Assembly: GCA_026394995.1 (NCBI GenBank)
Contig: JAPLZO010000063.1
Span: 1-19,500, forward strand
From: Candidatus Woesearchaeota archaeon
GTDB taxonomy: Archaea > Nanobdellota > Nanobdellia > SCGC-AAA011-G17 > JAPLZO01
Length of the DNA: 19,500 nucleotides
Reading direction: 5' to 3'
Part shown: positions 6,144-12,932 of the stretch, in pieces
How positions within the stretch are numbered: position 1 is the stretch's first letter
Layout: each line of letters starts with the position of its first letter
Translations under genes and position numbers: made by a program
Notes under the pieces: generated by a model
What the model saw: the letters and a program-made list of their open reading frames with translations, nothing else
What the model was told of the DNA's origin: nothing
Database searches by the model: none

Positions 6144-6938
6144 ATGAAATTACCAAACAAATTCATTGAAGACCTTGTTAGGGAAGTAGTTGGAGATGAA
6201 GCTGTTAGATTAGTTGATTTAATTAAAGGTAAGAAAAACGTTAGCGAATTCAAAATCGCTGATAAATTAAAAATTACTGTAAATCAGGTAAGGAATATTC
6301 TTTATGGTTTAAATTCTCGTAGTTTGGTCACATTTACAAGAAAAAAAGATAAGAAAAAAGGATGGTATATATATTATTGGACATTTGATGAGAAAAAAGC
6401 AAGAGATCTTATAATTGAACTTAATGAGAAAAGAATCCAGCAATTAAACAAACTATTAGAAAAAGAGACTTCTAGTATCTATTATATTTGTCCTAATGAT
6501 GATACAAGAATGAATGCTGAAAATGCATTAGAACATCAATTTAAATGTCCTGAATGTGGTCAAGTTTTAATACAAGATAATAATGTTGTTAAAATTGATA
6601 AGATTAGACAAGAAATAGTAAATTTAGAAGAAGAATTGAAAATAATAAGACCTGTTGTTAAAGAAAAAGTAGTTAAGGTTGAAAAAGTTGAAAAAGAAGT
6701 TAAGAAAAAAGCTAAACAAAAAGTTGCTAAGAAAATTAAGAAAAAAACGGAACATAAAGCTGTGAAGAAAAAAATAAAATCTAAAATTGTTAAGAAAAAA
6801 GTAAATATTGTTAAAAAGGAAAAGAAAAAACAAGAGATTTTTAAGCCTATTGAGAAAATAATAGAAAAAGAGCCTGAAAAACCTGTTGAAAAGCCTTCTA
6901 GATTTAATGTATTAAGATTATTTAGCAAAAAGAAATAA
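6144..6938 (+). CDS. tfe: Transcription initiation factor E (TFE alpha) with degenerate zinc ribbon and Lys-rich tail
   Basis: TFE helps archaeal RNA polymerase open promoter DNA. Residues 1-85 form the winged-helix domain (KFIEDLVREVVGDEAVRLVD, then IADKLKITVNQVRNILYGL and GWYIYYWTFD). A helix leads to the zinc ribbon at about 114-145. The second pair C135-x2-C138 is present, but of the first pair only C116 remains; Asp119 and Asp120 occupy the place of the partner cysteine. Residues about 170-264 form an extremely Lys-rich tail ending in SRFNVLRLFSKKK, absent from typical TFE (about 170-200 aa). The start is the ATG at 6144, matching the TATA spacing; GTG at 6138 is an alternative. The gene is tail-to-tail with the M50 protease, 2 nt apart. 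Confidence 0.93.
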   Translation: MKLPNKFIEDLVREVVGDEAVRLVDLIKGKKNVSEFKIADKLKITVNQVRNILYGLNSRSLVTFTRKKDKKKGWYIYYWTFDEKKARDLIIELNEKRIQQLNKLLEKETSSIYYICPNDDTRMNAENALEHQFKCPECGQVLIQDNNVVKIDKIRQEIVNLEEELKIIRPVVKEKVVKVEKVEKEVKKKAKQKVAKKIKKKTEHKAVKKKIKSKIVKKKVNIVKKEKKKQEIFKPIEKIIEKEPEKPVEKPSRFNVLRLFSKKK

Positions 6939-6940
6939 TT

Positions 6941-7510
6941 CTAAAATATTAAATGGTATAATCCTGAAAATACATGAAAGCCGTCTAAAGGTGGTATAGG
7001 TAGCATATTAAATATAAACAAAAATAAATTAATTTGTTTTGTTAAATATAGAACTATTGCTTGTTTTCTTGTTAATTTTTTAGCATTGTTTATTATTAAC
7101 CATGATGCAAAAAATAAAATTAGATTCATAAATGGGCCTGCAAATGATATAAGTGTATTTTGTAGAATAGTTGCACCTTGAGATATAGAAACATAACCTG
7201 GAGCTACTATTAAAAATGGTGAATTAATCAATTTTAAAAAAATTGCTAAACCAAGACCTTCCCAGAATATATGAAAACTGGCTTGTAATCCATAATATAT
7301 TGCTACAAATTTATGTGCTAATTCATGTAATAAAACACCGGGAGCTGTTATTAAAGCTGCAAATTTAAGATCTTGCCAATCAAAAAATGACTTTCTGTAA
7401 ATTAAATCATACTCTTTTCTTGGATATTTGATATAACCACTAAAAATATATCCAACTACTAATGTTAATATTATAAAATAAATTATTTCTAAAATTGTTA
7501 TAATAGGCAT
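6941..7510 (-). CDS. Site-2-protease-like M50 membrane metalloprotease
   Basis: This intramembrane zinc protease has the HExxH active site in LHELAH (H62, E63, H66) within a hydrophobic segment, and the second metal motif NMLPIPPLDGFH with D176. The AGPFMN motif (124-129) and four to five hydrophobic stretches complete the compact M50 core. At 189 residues it lacks PDZ or CBS domains, like small S2P homologues known from archaea and bacteria. Substrates are unknown; surface-protein or regulator processing at the membrane is possible. A TATA-like CTTTAAAA (minus strand, 7533-7540) is centred 26.5 bp from the ATG. The gene is convergent with tfe. Confidence 0.92.
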   Translation of the reverse strand: MPIITILEIIYFIILTLVVGYIFSGYIKYPRKEYDLIYRKSFFDWQDLKFAALITAPGVLLHELAHKFVAIYYGLQASFHIFWEGLGLAIFLKLINSPFLIVAPGYVSISQGATILQNTLISFAGPFMNLILFFASWLIINNAKKLTRKQAIVLYLTKQINLFLFIFNMLPIPPLDGFHVFSGLYHLIF

Positions 7511-7582
7511 GGTTTTGAGTTAATTTGATTATTTTTAAAGTTTATGATAATACTTGCCAAAATTTACTTTATACCCATAGAA

Positions 7583-7590
7583 TTTATAAA
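7583..7590 (+). promoter_or_regulatory. TATA box of nreA
   Basis: TTTATAAA is centred 27.5 bp upstream of the ATG at 7614. It implies a leaderless mRNA. Confidence 0.6.
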
Positions 7591-7613
7591 GTATATTTAC
7601 CTATTTTGAAAAT

Positions 7614-8843
7614 ATGGAATGTGTGAGTTGTAAGGGAAAATTGAAATGTGGAAGGCAAATATGTCCTTTTTATTTAAGTAATGAATCAATGTTTAAAATC
7701 GATAATAAAAGTGAGTTTTCTGGAAATACACCACCTAGTGTTTTTATTGGTAGTAAACTAAGATATCCTGAAGTTAATGTTGGTATATTGAATACAAGTG
7801 AAAAAGTGGAAGATTCTTGGTTATATGACGCTGAAAAACATTGGGCTGAAAATAATTTTGATATAAGACAAGTTATATTCTATAGAAGTAATTTAATAAA
7901 TTCTAGGTTTAAAGCAAAAGTTCAAGATGTTAGGACAAGTAGCAAATTAATAGACTTGTCTCAACAAATTGGAATGTCTGTTAAACCCATTGATGTTGAA
8001 GTTGAGTTAAAAAATAAGATTAATATTAAAATAAATTTTAACGATATTAGCTTACCGATGGGACCTGTAGGAAAATTAAAGAATATTAAAATAACAAGTG
8101 ATCCAAAAATACCTGGTAAAATAGATAAAGTTGTTGATGATACTGATCTAAAAGCAATAGGAGCTATAGATTATTTATATAACAATAATTTTGATGAGTA
8201 TAGAATACAAGAGTTATTGTCTGTTGGTGTTCTTGGTTTAAAGAAAAATAGGAAATTAGTGCCAACTAGATTTTCTATAACAGCTATTGATGATAGCATA
8301 GGTAAAATGCTAATCAAAAATGTTAAGGAATATAACTTATTAAATGAATATAGGCTATTTTATGGTAATTTTATGGGGAATCATTTTTTGATTATGATGT
8401 TTCCTGATATTTTTGGTTATGAACTATTTGAAAGTTTTTTGCCAGGAAGTGCATGGAACATTTCTAGTAATATAAATACAATGACTGATTATGAAGATTT
8501 TTATGGAAGAAAAAATTATGCTGAAAATTGTGGTGGAGGATATTATGCTTCTAGGTTTGGAGTTTTAGAATATCTAAATAAAATAAGAAGACAAGGTTCT
8601 ATCTTAGTGTTAAGATATGAAACACCAGAATATTGGGCTAGTCTCGGTGTCTGGGTTGTTAGAGAAGCTATTAAAAAAACATTACAAAATCAATGTTTTA
8701 TTTTTAATAATAAAGAAGAAATGTTAAAACAAGGTAAAAATATAATTCTAAATAAATTAGGTTATGATATAAGTGAAATGTTACAGAAAAGTAAAGTTAT
8801 TAATAGCATTAAAGAACAGAAAAAATTAATGGAGTTTTTGTAG
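7614..8843 (+). CDS. nreA: Nre family DNA repair protein
   Basis: Nre proteins are an archaeal DNA-repair family that binds the sliding clamp PCNA. The N-terminus carries the zinc finger C3-x2-C6-x5-C12-x4-C17-P, typical of the family (C..C.....CG...CP). The body includes conserved-looking blocks such as NTPPSVFIGSKLRYPEVNVG and WLYDAEKHWAE. The extreme C-terminus, EQKKLMEFL, fits the PCNA-interacting peptide Q-x-x-[LIM]-x-x-F-[FLY] (Q402, L405, F408, L409). The length of 409 aa matches the family. The presence of both end motifs indicates an intact protein. The next gene downstream has its own TATA box, so nreA appears monocistronic. The enzymatic activity of Nre is not established. Confidence 0.93.
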   Translation: MECVSCKGKLKCGRQICPFYLSNESMFKIDNKSEFSGNTPPSVFIGSKLRYPEVNVGILNTSEKVEDSWLYDAEKHWAENNFDIRQVIFYRSNLINSRFKAKVQDVRTSSKLIDLSQQIGMSVKPIDVEVELKNKINIKINFNDISLPMGPVGKLKNIKITSDPKIPGKIDKVVDDTDLKAIGAIDYLYNNNFDEYRIQELLSVGVLGLKKNRKLVPTRFSITAIDDSIGKMLIKNVKEYNLLNEYRLFYGNFMGNHFLIMMFPDIFGYELFESFLPGSAWNISSNINTMTDYEDFYGRKNYAENCGGGYYASRFGVLEYLNKIRRQGSILVLRYETPEYWASLGVWVVREAIKKTLQNQCFIFNNKEEMLKQGKNIILNKLGYDISEMLQKSKVINSIKEQKKLMEFL

Positions 8844-8870
8844 TTATTATATAATAGTTAAAATAGAAAG

Positions 8871-8878
8871 ATTTAAAT
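8871..8878 (+). promoter_or_regulatory. TATA box of the gene starting at 8902
   Basis: ATTTAAAT is centred 27 bp upstream of the ATG at 8902, but only 15 bp from the ATG at 8890. It therefore favours the later start. Confidence 0.5.
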
Positions 8879-8901
8879 ATTAATTTTCTATGATAGTTAT
8901 T

Positions 8902-9261
8902 ATGTCAAAATTATTTTTAAAAAAACCAAAAGATATAGTAAGAGTATTTTCAAGATTTGATCATACTTTTAGTGATGAAAAACAATTAACTCCTTTTTTA
9001 AATATTGAAGGAAGATTAGATTACCAAAAAAATATTATTAATCCATTAAACAATCTTGGTTATAAAGTATTTTTATTTCACCCCCTGCCTAGAAGTAAAG
9101 AAAGTGATATGGAACGAGGTATTCCAATAAGTGTATGTATAGGAAAGGAAAATACTAGGCTTAATTATCATTTAAAAACTATTGAAAAAGATTTTTTAAA
9201 TATTACACATAAGTTAGGATTAAATTATAGACATGTTGGTTTTTATACCTTGAATTTTTAA
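8902..9261 (+). CDS. Hypothetical soluble protein, 119 aa
   Basis: I do not recognise the family. It looks like a small alpha/beta protein. An N-terminal basic stretch (MSKLFLKKPKDIVRVFSRF) precedes FLNIEGRLDYQKNIINPLNN and then GYKVFLFHPLPRSKESDMERG. A third block, ISVCIGKENTRLNYHLKTIE, is followed by a C-terminal strand, YRHVGFYTLNF. There are no membrane segments or Cys pairs. The start at 8902 is chosen from the TATA spacing; the ATG at 8890 would add four residues. It sits 58 bp after nreA on the same strand and ends 5 bp before a convergent membrane-protein gene. A role linked to nreA is possible but unsupported. Confidence 0.6.
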   Translation: MSKLFLKKPKDIVRVFSRFDHTFSDEKQLTPFLNIEGRLDYQKNIINPLNNLGYKVFLFHPLPRSKESDMERGIPISVCIGKENTRLNYHLKTIEKDFLNITHKLGLNYRHVGFYTLNF

Positions 9262-9266
9262 ATTTT

Positions 9267-9644
9267 TTATAACACTAAATTAAAATAAAATACCAAAATA
9301 CCTAAAATTAAATATAAAATACCAATTAAATACCAATAAAATCCTTTTATACTTGTTTCAAATTTAATTGTTTTCTTTGTGAAATCATAAAAGAATAAGA
9401 ACCATACTGGATGACCAAGTAAATCTATTGCTACTATAAAACCAAATAAATCAAATTCAATTATATAAAAATAATAAAATGCTATTAGACCAATAAAAAA
9501 CATAACTAAACTTAATGTTATTCTTTGATTTAAAGTAAGATTTGCAAATCTTTTTGTAAATAATTTAGTTTGTTTTTCAGAAGTTAAATGGATAATTGAG
9601 TATATTATAACCAACAATGCCCACAACATTATTATAAAATGCAT
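9267..9644 (-). CDS. Integral membrane protein, 125 aa, about four helices
   Basis: Hydrophobic segments lie at about residues 3-20, 44-62, 64-86 and 102-124, with basic loops (KQTKLFTKRFANLTLNQR and KKTIKFETSIKG) between them. No family signature is recognised; conserved-looking polar residues within the membrane part (D65, D74, H77) could matter. A TATA box (minus strand TTTATATA, 9667-9674) is centred 26.5 bp upstream of the ATG, supporting a real leaderless gene. The next small membrane-protein gene lies 40 bp upstream on the same strand and has its own promoter. Confidence 0.65.
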   Translation of the reverse strand: MHFIIMLWALLVIIYSIIHLTSEKQTKLFTKRFANLTLNQRITLSLVMFFIGLIAFYYFYIIEFDLFGFIVAIDLLGHPVWFLFFYDFTKKTIKFETSIKGFYWYLIGILYLILGILVFYFNLVL

Positions 9645-9666
9645 ATAAATAAGAAAAGTTTAATTA

Positions 9667-9674
9667 TATATAAA
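9667..9674 (-). promoter_or_regulatory. TATA box of the gene starting at 9644
   Basis: TTTATATA on the minus strand is centred 26.5 bp upstream of the ATG at 9644. Confidence 0.55.
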
Positions 9675-9684
9675 GATTTTGTTA

Positions 9685-9873
9685 TCATTCACGAATTTCA
9701 TTAAAACCAATTATTACTAAGATTAAACCTATGAAAATCAAGAAAGCAAAAAGAAAACCTTTAACTAACGTTTTAAAAGATTCCCAAATATGAAGAGCTG
9801 GATAAGTTATTGTGAAATAAATAACGGCTAATATTATCAATAAACCAACTATTATTTCTATATATTGTTTCAT
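9685..9873 (-). CDS. Small membrane protein, 62 aa, two helices
   Basis: Two hydrophobic helices (about residues 4-25 and 38-56) are joined by a short loop (HIWESFKTLVKG), ending in the charged tail NEIRE. The family is not recognised. The start is set at the ATG at 9873 because a TATA box (9895-9904) is centred exactly 26.5 bp upstream; the ATG at 9879 would add Met-Tyr and sit only 20 bp from it. The gene is divergent from the MFS transporter at 9972 and shares the 98-bp intergenic region with it. Confidence 0.6.
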   Translation of the reverse strand: MKQYIEIIVGLLIILAVIYFTITYPALHIWESFKTLVKGFLFAFLIFIGLILVIIGFNEIRE

Positions 9874-9894
9874 ATACATAATTGGTTATTGCAT

Positions 9895-9904
9895 CTATAA
9901 ATAG
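9895..9904 (-). promoter_or_regulatory. TATA box of the gene starting at 9873
   Basis: CTATTTATAG on the minus strand is centred 26.5 bp upstream of the ATG at 9873. Confidence 0.5.
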
Positions 9905-9940
9905 ATTTAGGTGAAAAATAATACAATTTAAAAAGAATAT

Positions 9941-9948
9941 TTTATATA
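9941..9948 (+). promoter_or_regulatory. TATA box of the MFS transporter gene
   Basis: TTTATATA is centred 27.5 bp upstream of the ATG at 9972, which fits a leaderless transcript. Confidence 0.55.
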
Positions 9949-9971
9949 CTAATTATTGAATATAAAATAAT

Positions 9972-11102
9972 ATGCATCTACCCAGTTTACATCTATTACA
10001 TTTTAAACCCAATCATAAATTAAAAGAAATTTATCTTTCTGTATTTATTAGAGCATTAGCAATTAGTATGATTGGTGTTTTTATTCCAATATATTTGATA
10101 AGAGAAATCAATTATAGTTTGCAACAAGTATTATGGTTTTATGTTGTCTTTTCTGTTGCATATGGAATATTTACAATACTTTCAGCTAAAATATCAAGTA
10201 AAATCGGTTTTAAATATTGTATTTTGATTAGCACTCCTTTTTATTTGTTATTTTATGGTTTATTATATTATTTAAAACAAGTTGATATAAGTTTTTATTA
10301 TATAGCTATGATTGGTGCATTGGCTAGCTCGCTATATTGGATTTCATTTCATACGACTTTTGCAAAATATACTGATCACAATCATATGGGAGAAGAAATT
10401 GGTATATGGTACTCTATAGTAGTTTTTATAGGATTATTAGGACCCTTGGTTGGAGGGATAATATTAACTTTTTTTAGTTATAAAATTCTATTTATTTTTG
10501 TTGCTTTAACATTAATTTTATCTGTAATACCAATATTTAGATTTAAAATAATAAAAGAAGAACAAAGTTATAATATTAGAAATATTTTTAAGAAAAATAA
10601 TTTAAGAGATATACCAGCATTTATTGGCTATGGTGCTAGAAGTAATGCTCAAGTTGTTTTATTACCCGTATTTGTGTTTTTTCTATTAAAAAAATATTTT
10701 TATTTAGGTTTTGTTAGTAGTGGTGTTGGTTTTTTTACTGCTTTATTTACATTTATGATAGGTAGAACTTCAGATGTTCATGATAAGAGAAAATTAATAA
10801 GGTTGGGTACTTTTTTATCAGCATTAAGTTGGATAATATTGCTATTTGCTAAAAATTTATGGCAATTATTTATTATAGCTACATTAGCTGGAATTAGTTT
10901 TACAATGGTAGATGTCCCATTTAGTGCTTTAATATATGATAAAGCTAATAAAAGTAAGAGTGTTGTTGAATATTTAGTTTTTAAAGAATTAATTGTATCT
11001 TGTGGTATGATTGTATTATTAAGTTCAGTTTTAATTCTTAATAGTTTGTCTTCTGGTTTTGTGTTTAGTGCTATAATTACTTTGTTACATTTGACGTTTT
11101 AG
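9972..11102 (+). CDS. Major facilitator superfamily transporter
   Basis: This is a polytopic membrane protein of 376 residues with about 11-12 hydrophobic segments in two halves, joined by a basic cytoplasmic loop (FKIIKEEQSYNIRNIFKKNNLRD, about residues 193-215). An MFS motif A-like sequence follows the first helix pair (SAKISSKIGFKYC), and a second copy appears in the C-terminal half (GRTSDVHDKRKLIRLG). The membrane segment LLGPLVGGIIL resembles the glycine-rich motif C region. The protein ends within the last helix (IITLLHLTF) without a cytoplasmic tail and is slightly short for the superfamily (usually 400 or more). Substrate and direction cannot be read from the sequence. It ends immediately before the rpl15e promoter. 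Confidence 0.88.
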   Translation: MHLPSLHLLHFKPNHKLKEIYLSVFIRALAISMIGVFIPIYLIREINYSLQQVLWFYVVFSVAYGIFTILSAKISSKIGFKYCILISTPFYLLFYGLLYYLKQVDISFYYIAMIGALASSLYWISFHTTFAKYTDHNHMGEEIGIWYSIVVFIGLLGPLVGGIILTFFSYKILFIFVALTLILSVIPIFRFKIIKEEQSYNIRNIFKKNNLRDIPAFIGYGARSNAQVVLLPVFVFFLLKKYFYLGFVSSGVGFFTALFTFMIGRTSDVHDKRKLIRLGTFLSALSWIILLFAKNLWQLFIIATLAGISFTMVDVPFSALIYDKANKSKSVVEYLVFKELIVSCGMIVLLSSVLILNSLSSGFVFSAIITLLHLTF

Positions 11103-11105
11103 AAA

Positions 11106-11115
11106 TATTTAAAAA
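11106..11115 (+). promoter_or_regulatory. TATA box of rpl15e
   Basis: TATTTAAAAA starts 4 bp after the MFS stop codon. Transcription would begin near 11136-11137, leaving a leader of about 56 nt before the ATG at 11193. This contrasts with the leaderless genes nearby. Confidence 0.55.
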
Positions 11116-11136
11116 GGCTAATTTTAAGGATAGTAC

Positions 11137-11170
11137 TAAGGAATGTGAGTAGTGGCTTACTCGAACCTTA
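11137..11170 (+). promoter_or_regulatory. Two-stem hairpin in the rpl15e mRNA leader
   Basis: Stem 1 pairs TAAGG (11137-11141) with CCTTA (11166-11170). An internal loop (AATGT on one side, GAA on the other) separates it from stem 2, GAGTA (11147-11151) with TACTC (11158-11162). Stem 2 is closed by the hexaloop GTGGCT. Its base coincides with the transcription start predicted from the TATA box. A Shine-Dalgarno sequence follows 12 nt after the structure. It could be an L15e-binding autoregulatory element or a 5'-end stabiliser; this is inference. Confidence 0.4.
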
Positions 11171-11182
11171 AATAGTATTAAT

Positions 11183-11187
11183 GGAGG
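11183..11187 (+). promoter_or_regulatory. Shine-Dalgarno sequence that fixes the rpl15e start
   Basis: GGAGG lies 5 nt before the ATG at 11193. The in-frame ATG at 11181 would read the Shine-Dalgarno sequence itself as codons (Met-Glu-Ala-Lys) and is therefore rejected. Confidence 0.8.
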
Positions 11188-11192
11188 CCAAA

Positions 11193-11747
11193 ATGTTATA
11201 CAAATACATTAGAGAATCTTTTAGAAATCCTAGTAAGGAATTAACAAGGGAAAGGTTAATCCAATGGAGAAGAGAACCTTCTATTGTAAGATTAGAAAGA
11301 CCAACTAGATTGGATAGAGCTCGTTCTTTAGGATATCGTGCAAAACAAGGTATAATTATAGTTAGAGTTAAGGTTAAACGTGGTGGCAGAAAAAGAACTT
11401 TACTAAAAGCAGGAAGAAGATCTAAAACAAGTAGACGAATGAAGATCGTTAGTAAAAACTATCAATGGATTGCTGAAGAAAGAGTTGCTAGAAAATATGT
11501 GAATTGCGAAGTGCTAAATTCATATTATGTGCTTGAAGATGGTAACTATTATTGGTTTGAAGTAATCTTAGTAGATAGAGATAACCCTGTAATAAAAGCT
11601 GATAAAGAATTAAGCTGGATAACAAATGAAAGAGGTCGTGTGTTTAGAGGAAAAACAAGTGCAGGAAAAAGGTCAAGAGGATTATATGGTAAAGGCAAAG
11701 GTTATGAGAAGATAAGACCAAGTGCAAGAGCACATGATAGAAAATGA
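11193..11747 (+). CDS. rpl15e: Large-subunit ribosomal protein L15e
   Basis: The protein begins MLYKYIRESFRNPSKELTRE, the standard L15e start, and contains the highly basic family core: ERPTRLDRARSLGYRAKQG, VKVKRGGRKRTLLKAGRRS, and the Tyr/Trp-rich segment YYVLEDGNYYWFEVILVDR. It ends with the conserved RGLYGKGKGYEKIRPSARAH and DRK. L15e binds 23S rRNA in the archaeal and eukaryotic large subunit. At 184 residues it is slightly shorter than the usual 190-195. The start is set by the Shine-Dalgarno sequence. It seems monocistronic, with a T-rich terminator behind it and an independent promoter for the next gene. Confidence 0.97.
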   Translation: MLYKYIRESFRNPSKELTRERLIQWRREPSIVRLERPTRLDRARSLGYRAKQGIIIVRVKVKRGGRKRTLLKAGRRSKTSRRMKIVSKNYQWIAEERVARKYVNCEVLNSYYVLEDGNYYWFEVILVDRDNPVIKADKELSWITNERGRVFRGKTSAGKRSRGLYGKGKGYEKIRPSARAHDRK

Positions 11748-11752
11748 AAAAA

Positions 11753-11769
11753 CTTTTTTATTTTTTTAT
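11753..11769 (+). terminator. T-rich terminator of rpl15e
   Basis: Six T's, one A and seven T's follow within 6 nt of the stop codon, the usual form of archaeal intrinsic termination. Confidence 0.6.
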
Positions 11770-11782
11770 TAAAATAGAAAAA

Positions 11783-11790
11783 TATTTAAA
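11783..11790 (+). promoter_or_regulatory. TATA box of the propeller-repeat gene
   Basis: TATTTAAA is centred 26.5 bp upstream of the ATG at 11813, fitting a leaderless transcript. Confidence 0.6.
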
Positions 11791-11812
11791 ATAAGTTACA
11801 TTTTGTGTCAAT

Positions 11813-12613
11813 ATGGATAAAGAGAGTTATATAATTATATTCTTAATTTTTTTATTAACACTATTTTTTGTTATAAAAAGCAGTGATATTAGTGGTAATT
11901 TAGCTAAAGGTTATAGTGGATTATATGCATTAGATAAATATGGTGGTATCTATAATGCTGGTGATGCTATTAATTATGGAAATTTAAGTTTAGAAGAAGG
12001 CGATGCTGTTGATTTAGAATTAGTAGAAAATGGTTATTACATTTTAAGAAGTAATGGTGATATTACTGAATTTGGAGATGCTTTAGATTATGGTCATATA
12101 ATAAATGGAGAGAAATTTATTGATATGGGTATTAGTGAGAGAGGTTATTACTTGTTGACAGAACAAGGTAATATTTATACATATGGTGATGCAAAAGATT
12201 ATGGAATTTTAAATATAAATAAGAAATTTGTTGATTTTGAGTTAACAAGAACTGGAAAAGGTTATTATATTTTAGATGAAAATGGGGAAGTTTATACATA
12301 TGGTGATGCAAAAGATTATGGAAGTTTAAATCTTGATAAAAAGATTGTTAGCATGGCTACTACAATGACTGGAAAAGGTTATTATATTTTAGATAAAGAT
12401 GGAAGAGTTTATAATTTTGGTGATGCTATCAATTATGGGAGTTTATTAAGTGAAAAAAGTATTTCTAAGGTGATAAAAGTTACACCAACAGGAAAAGGAT
12501 ATTATATATTGGATACTAATGGTGGGTTACATGCTTTTAATGATGCAATTGGTTATCATGGTCCATTTGATGTTGAAAAATATATTATGGTTGATTTAGA
12601 AGTTGCACCATAA
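11813..12613 (+). CDS. Membrane-anchored extracellular protein with six GYYILD-FGDA propeller-like repeats
   Basis: An N-terminal signal-anchor helix (residues about 6-22) is followed by six tandem units of 37-40 residues covering the rest of the 266-residue protein. The unit consensus is GKGYYILD-x-x-G-x-VYTYGDAK-x-YGSL with a variable strand behind. This closely resembles the GYWLV-SDGGVF-FGDA-FYGS repeat known from many actinobacterial secreted proteins, thought to form beta-propeller-like folds. Repeats 3-5 are the most alike, and at DNA level units are nearly identical, with a 117-bp period. There is no C-terminal membrane segment, so the propeller would stand outside the cell on the N-terminal anchor. 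The ligand is unknown; glycan or protein binding at the surface is plausible. Confidence 0.85.
   Translation: MDKESYIIIFLIFLLTLFFVIKSSDISGNLAKGYSGLYALDKYGGIYNAGDAINYGNLSLEEGDAVDLELVENGYYILRSNGDITEFGDALDYGHIINGEKFIDMGISERGYYLLTEQGNIYTYGDAKDYGILNINKKFVDFELTRTGKGYYILDENGEVYTYGDAKDYGSLNLDKKIVSMATTMTGKGYYILDKDGRVYNFGDAINYGSLLSEKSISKVIKVTPTGKGYYILDTNGGLHAFNDAIGYHGPFDVEKYIMVDLEVAP
12174..12394 (+). repeat. 117-bp-period coding repeats in the propeller gene
   Basis: A 33-nt sequence at 12174-12206 recurs exactly at 12291-12323. A 27-nt sequence at 12251-12277 recurs exactly at 12368-12394. Both pairs are 117 bp (39 codons) apart, indicating recent in-frame duplication or gene-conversion of blades. 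Confidence 0.9.
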
Positions 12614-12871
12614 CTATTTCTTTTTAAAAAAAGATAATATAAACATAACAAAAACTATTGCTAAAATAATAGATGCTACTAAAAGACCAAATATTAACAA
12701 TATTACTAAAATTAAAGGAAAAATTATTGTAATTATAATTCTATATTTTAATTTTATAACTTTATGACCAAAGATTTGAATATTAGATAGTTTAACAAAA
12801 ATAAAAATAGCTAGCAAAATAAATACATAGATTAATATTTTTTCTAATAAAGTTAAATGTATTTGTACCAT
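12614..12871 (-). CDS. Small membrane protein, 85 aa
   Basis: Hydrophobic helices lie at about residues 9-27, 43-60 and 61-81, and the protein ends in the basic tail FFKKK. A short polar segment (KLSNIQIFGHKVIKLKYR) separates the first helix from the others. The family is not recognised. Its stop codon directly abuts that of the convergent propeller-repeat gene, without a base between them. The promoter is less clear than for the neighbours; the nearest TATA-like stretch on the minus strand is at 12890-12898. It is divergent from the Ig-like surface protein gene. Confidence 0.6.
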   Translation of the reverse strand: MVQIHLTLLEKILIYVFILLAIFIFVKLSNIQIFGHKVIKLKYRIIITIIFPLILVILLIFGLLVASIILAIVFVMFILSFFKKK

Positions 12872-12901
12872 TTTATTGAATATATTTTGATTTATACAAA
12901 A

Positions 12902-12911
12902 CTATTTAAAT
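12902..12911 (+). promoter_or_regulatory. TATA box of the Ig-like surface protein gene
   Basis: CTATTTAAAT is centred 26.5 bp upstream of the ATG at 12933, but directly abuts the ATG at 12912. The earlier ATG would be at the promoter itself, so 12933 is taken as the start. Confidence 0.6.
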
Positions 12912-12932
12912 ATGTTATTATTAAATGGTATT

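Noticed and set aside
6017..6253. Open frame on the minus strand covering the tfe promoter and start
   Set aside because: It overlaps the N-terminal coding part of TFE and its TATA boxes and resembles no protein.
6560..6928. Phe-rich open frames on the minus strand opposite the TFE tail
   Set aside because: Lysine codons (AAA/AAG) read backwards give Phe/Leu; this is a compositional artefact.
8135..8160. TGATGA and CTGA elements considered as a C/D box RNA
   Set aside because: They lie inside the nreA coding sequence as ordinary Asp codons, without a second box pair.
11137..11170. Leader hairpin considered as a small tRNA-like or C/D box RNA
   Set aside because: There is no acceptor stem and no C (RUGAUGA) or D (CUGA) boxes in the right order; a leader structure of rpl15e fits better.
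12174..12394. Regular exact repeats, considered as a CRISPR-like array
   Set aside because: The repeats are in frame, spaced 39 codons apart, and encode recognisable propeller units.
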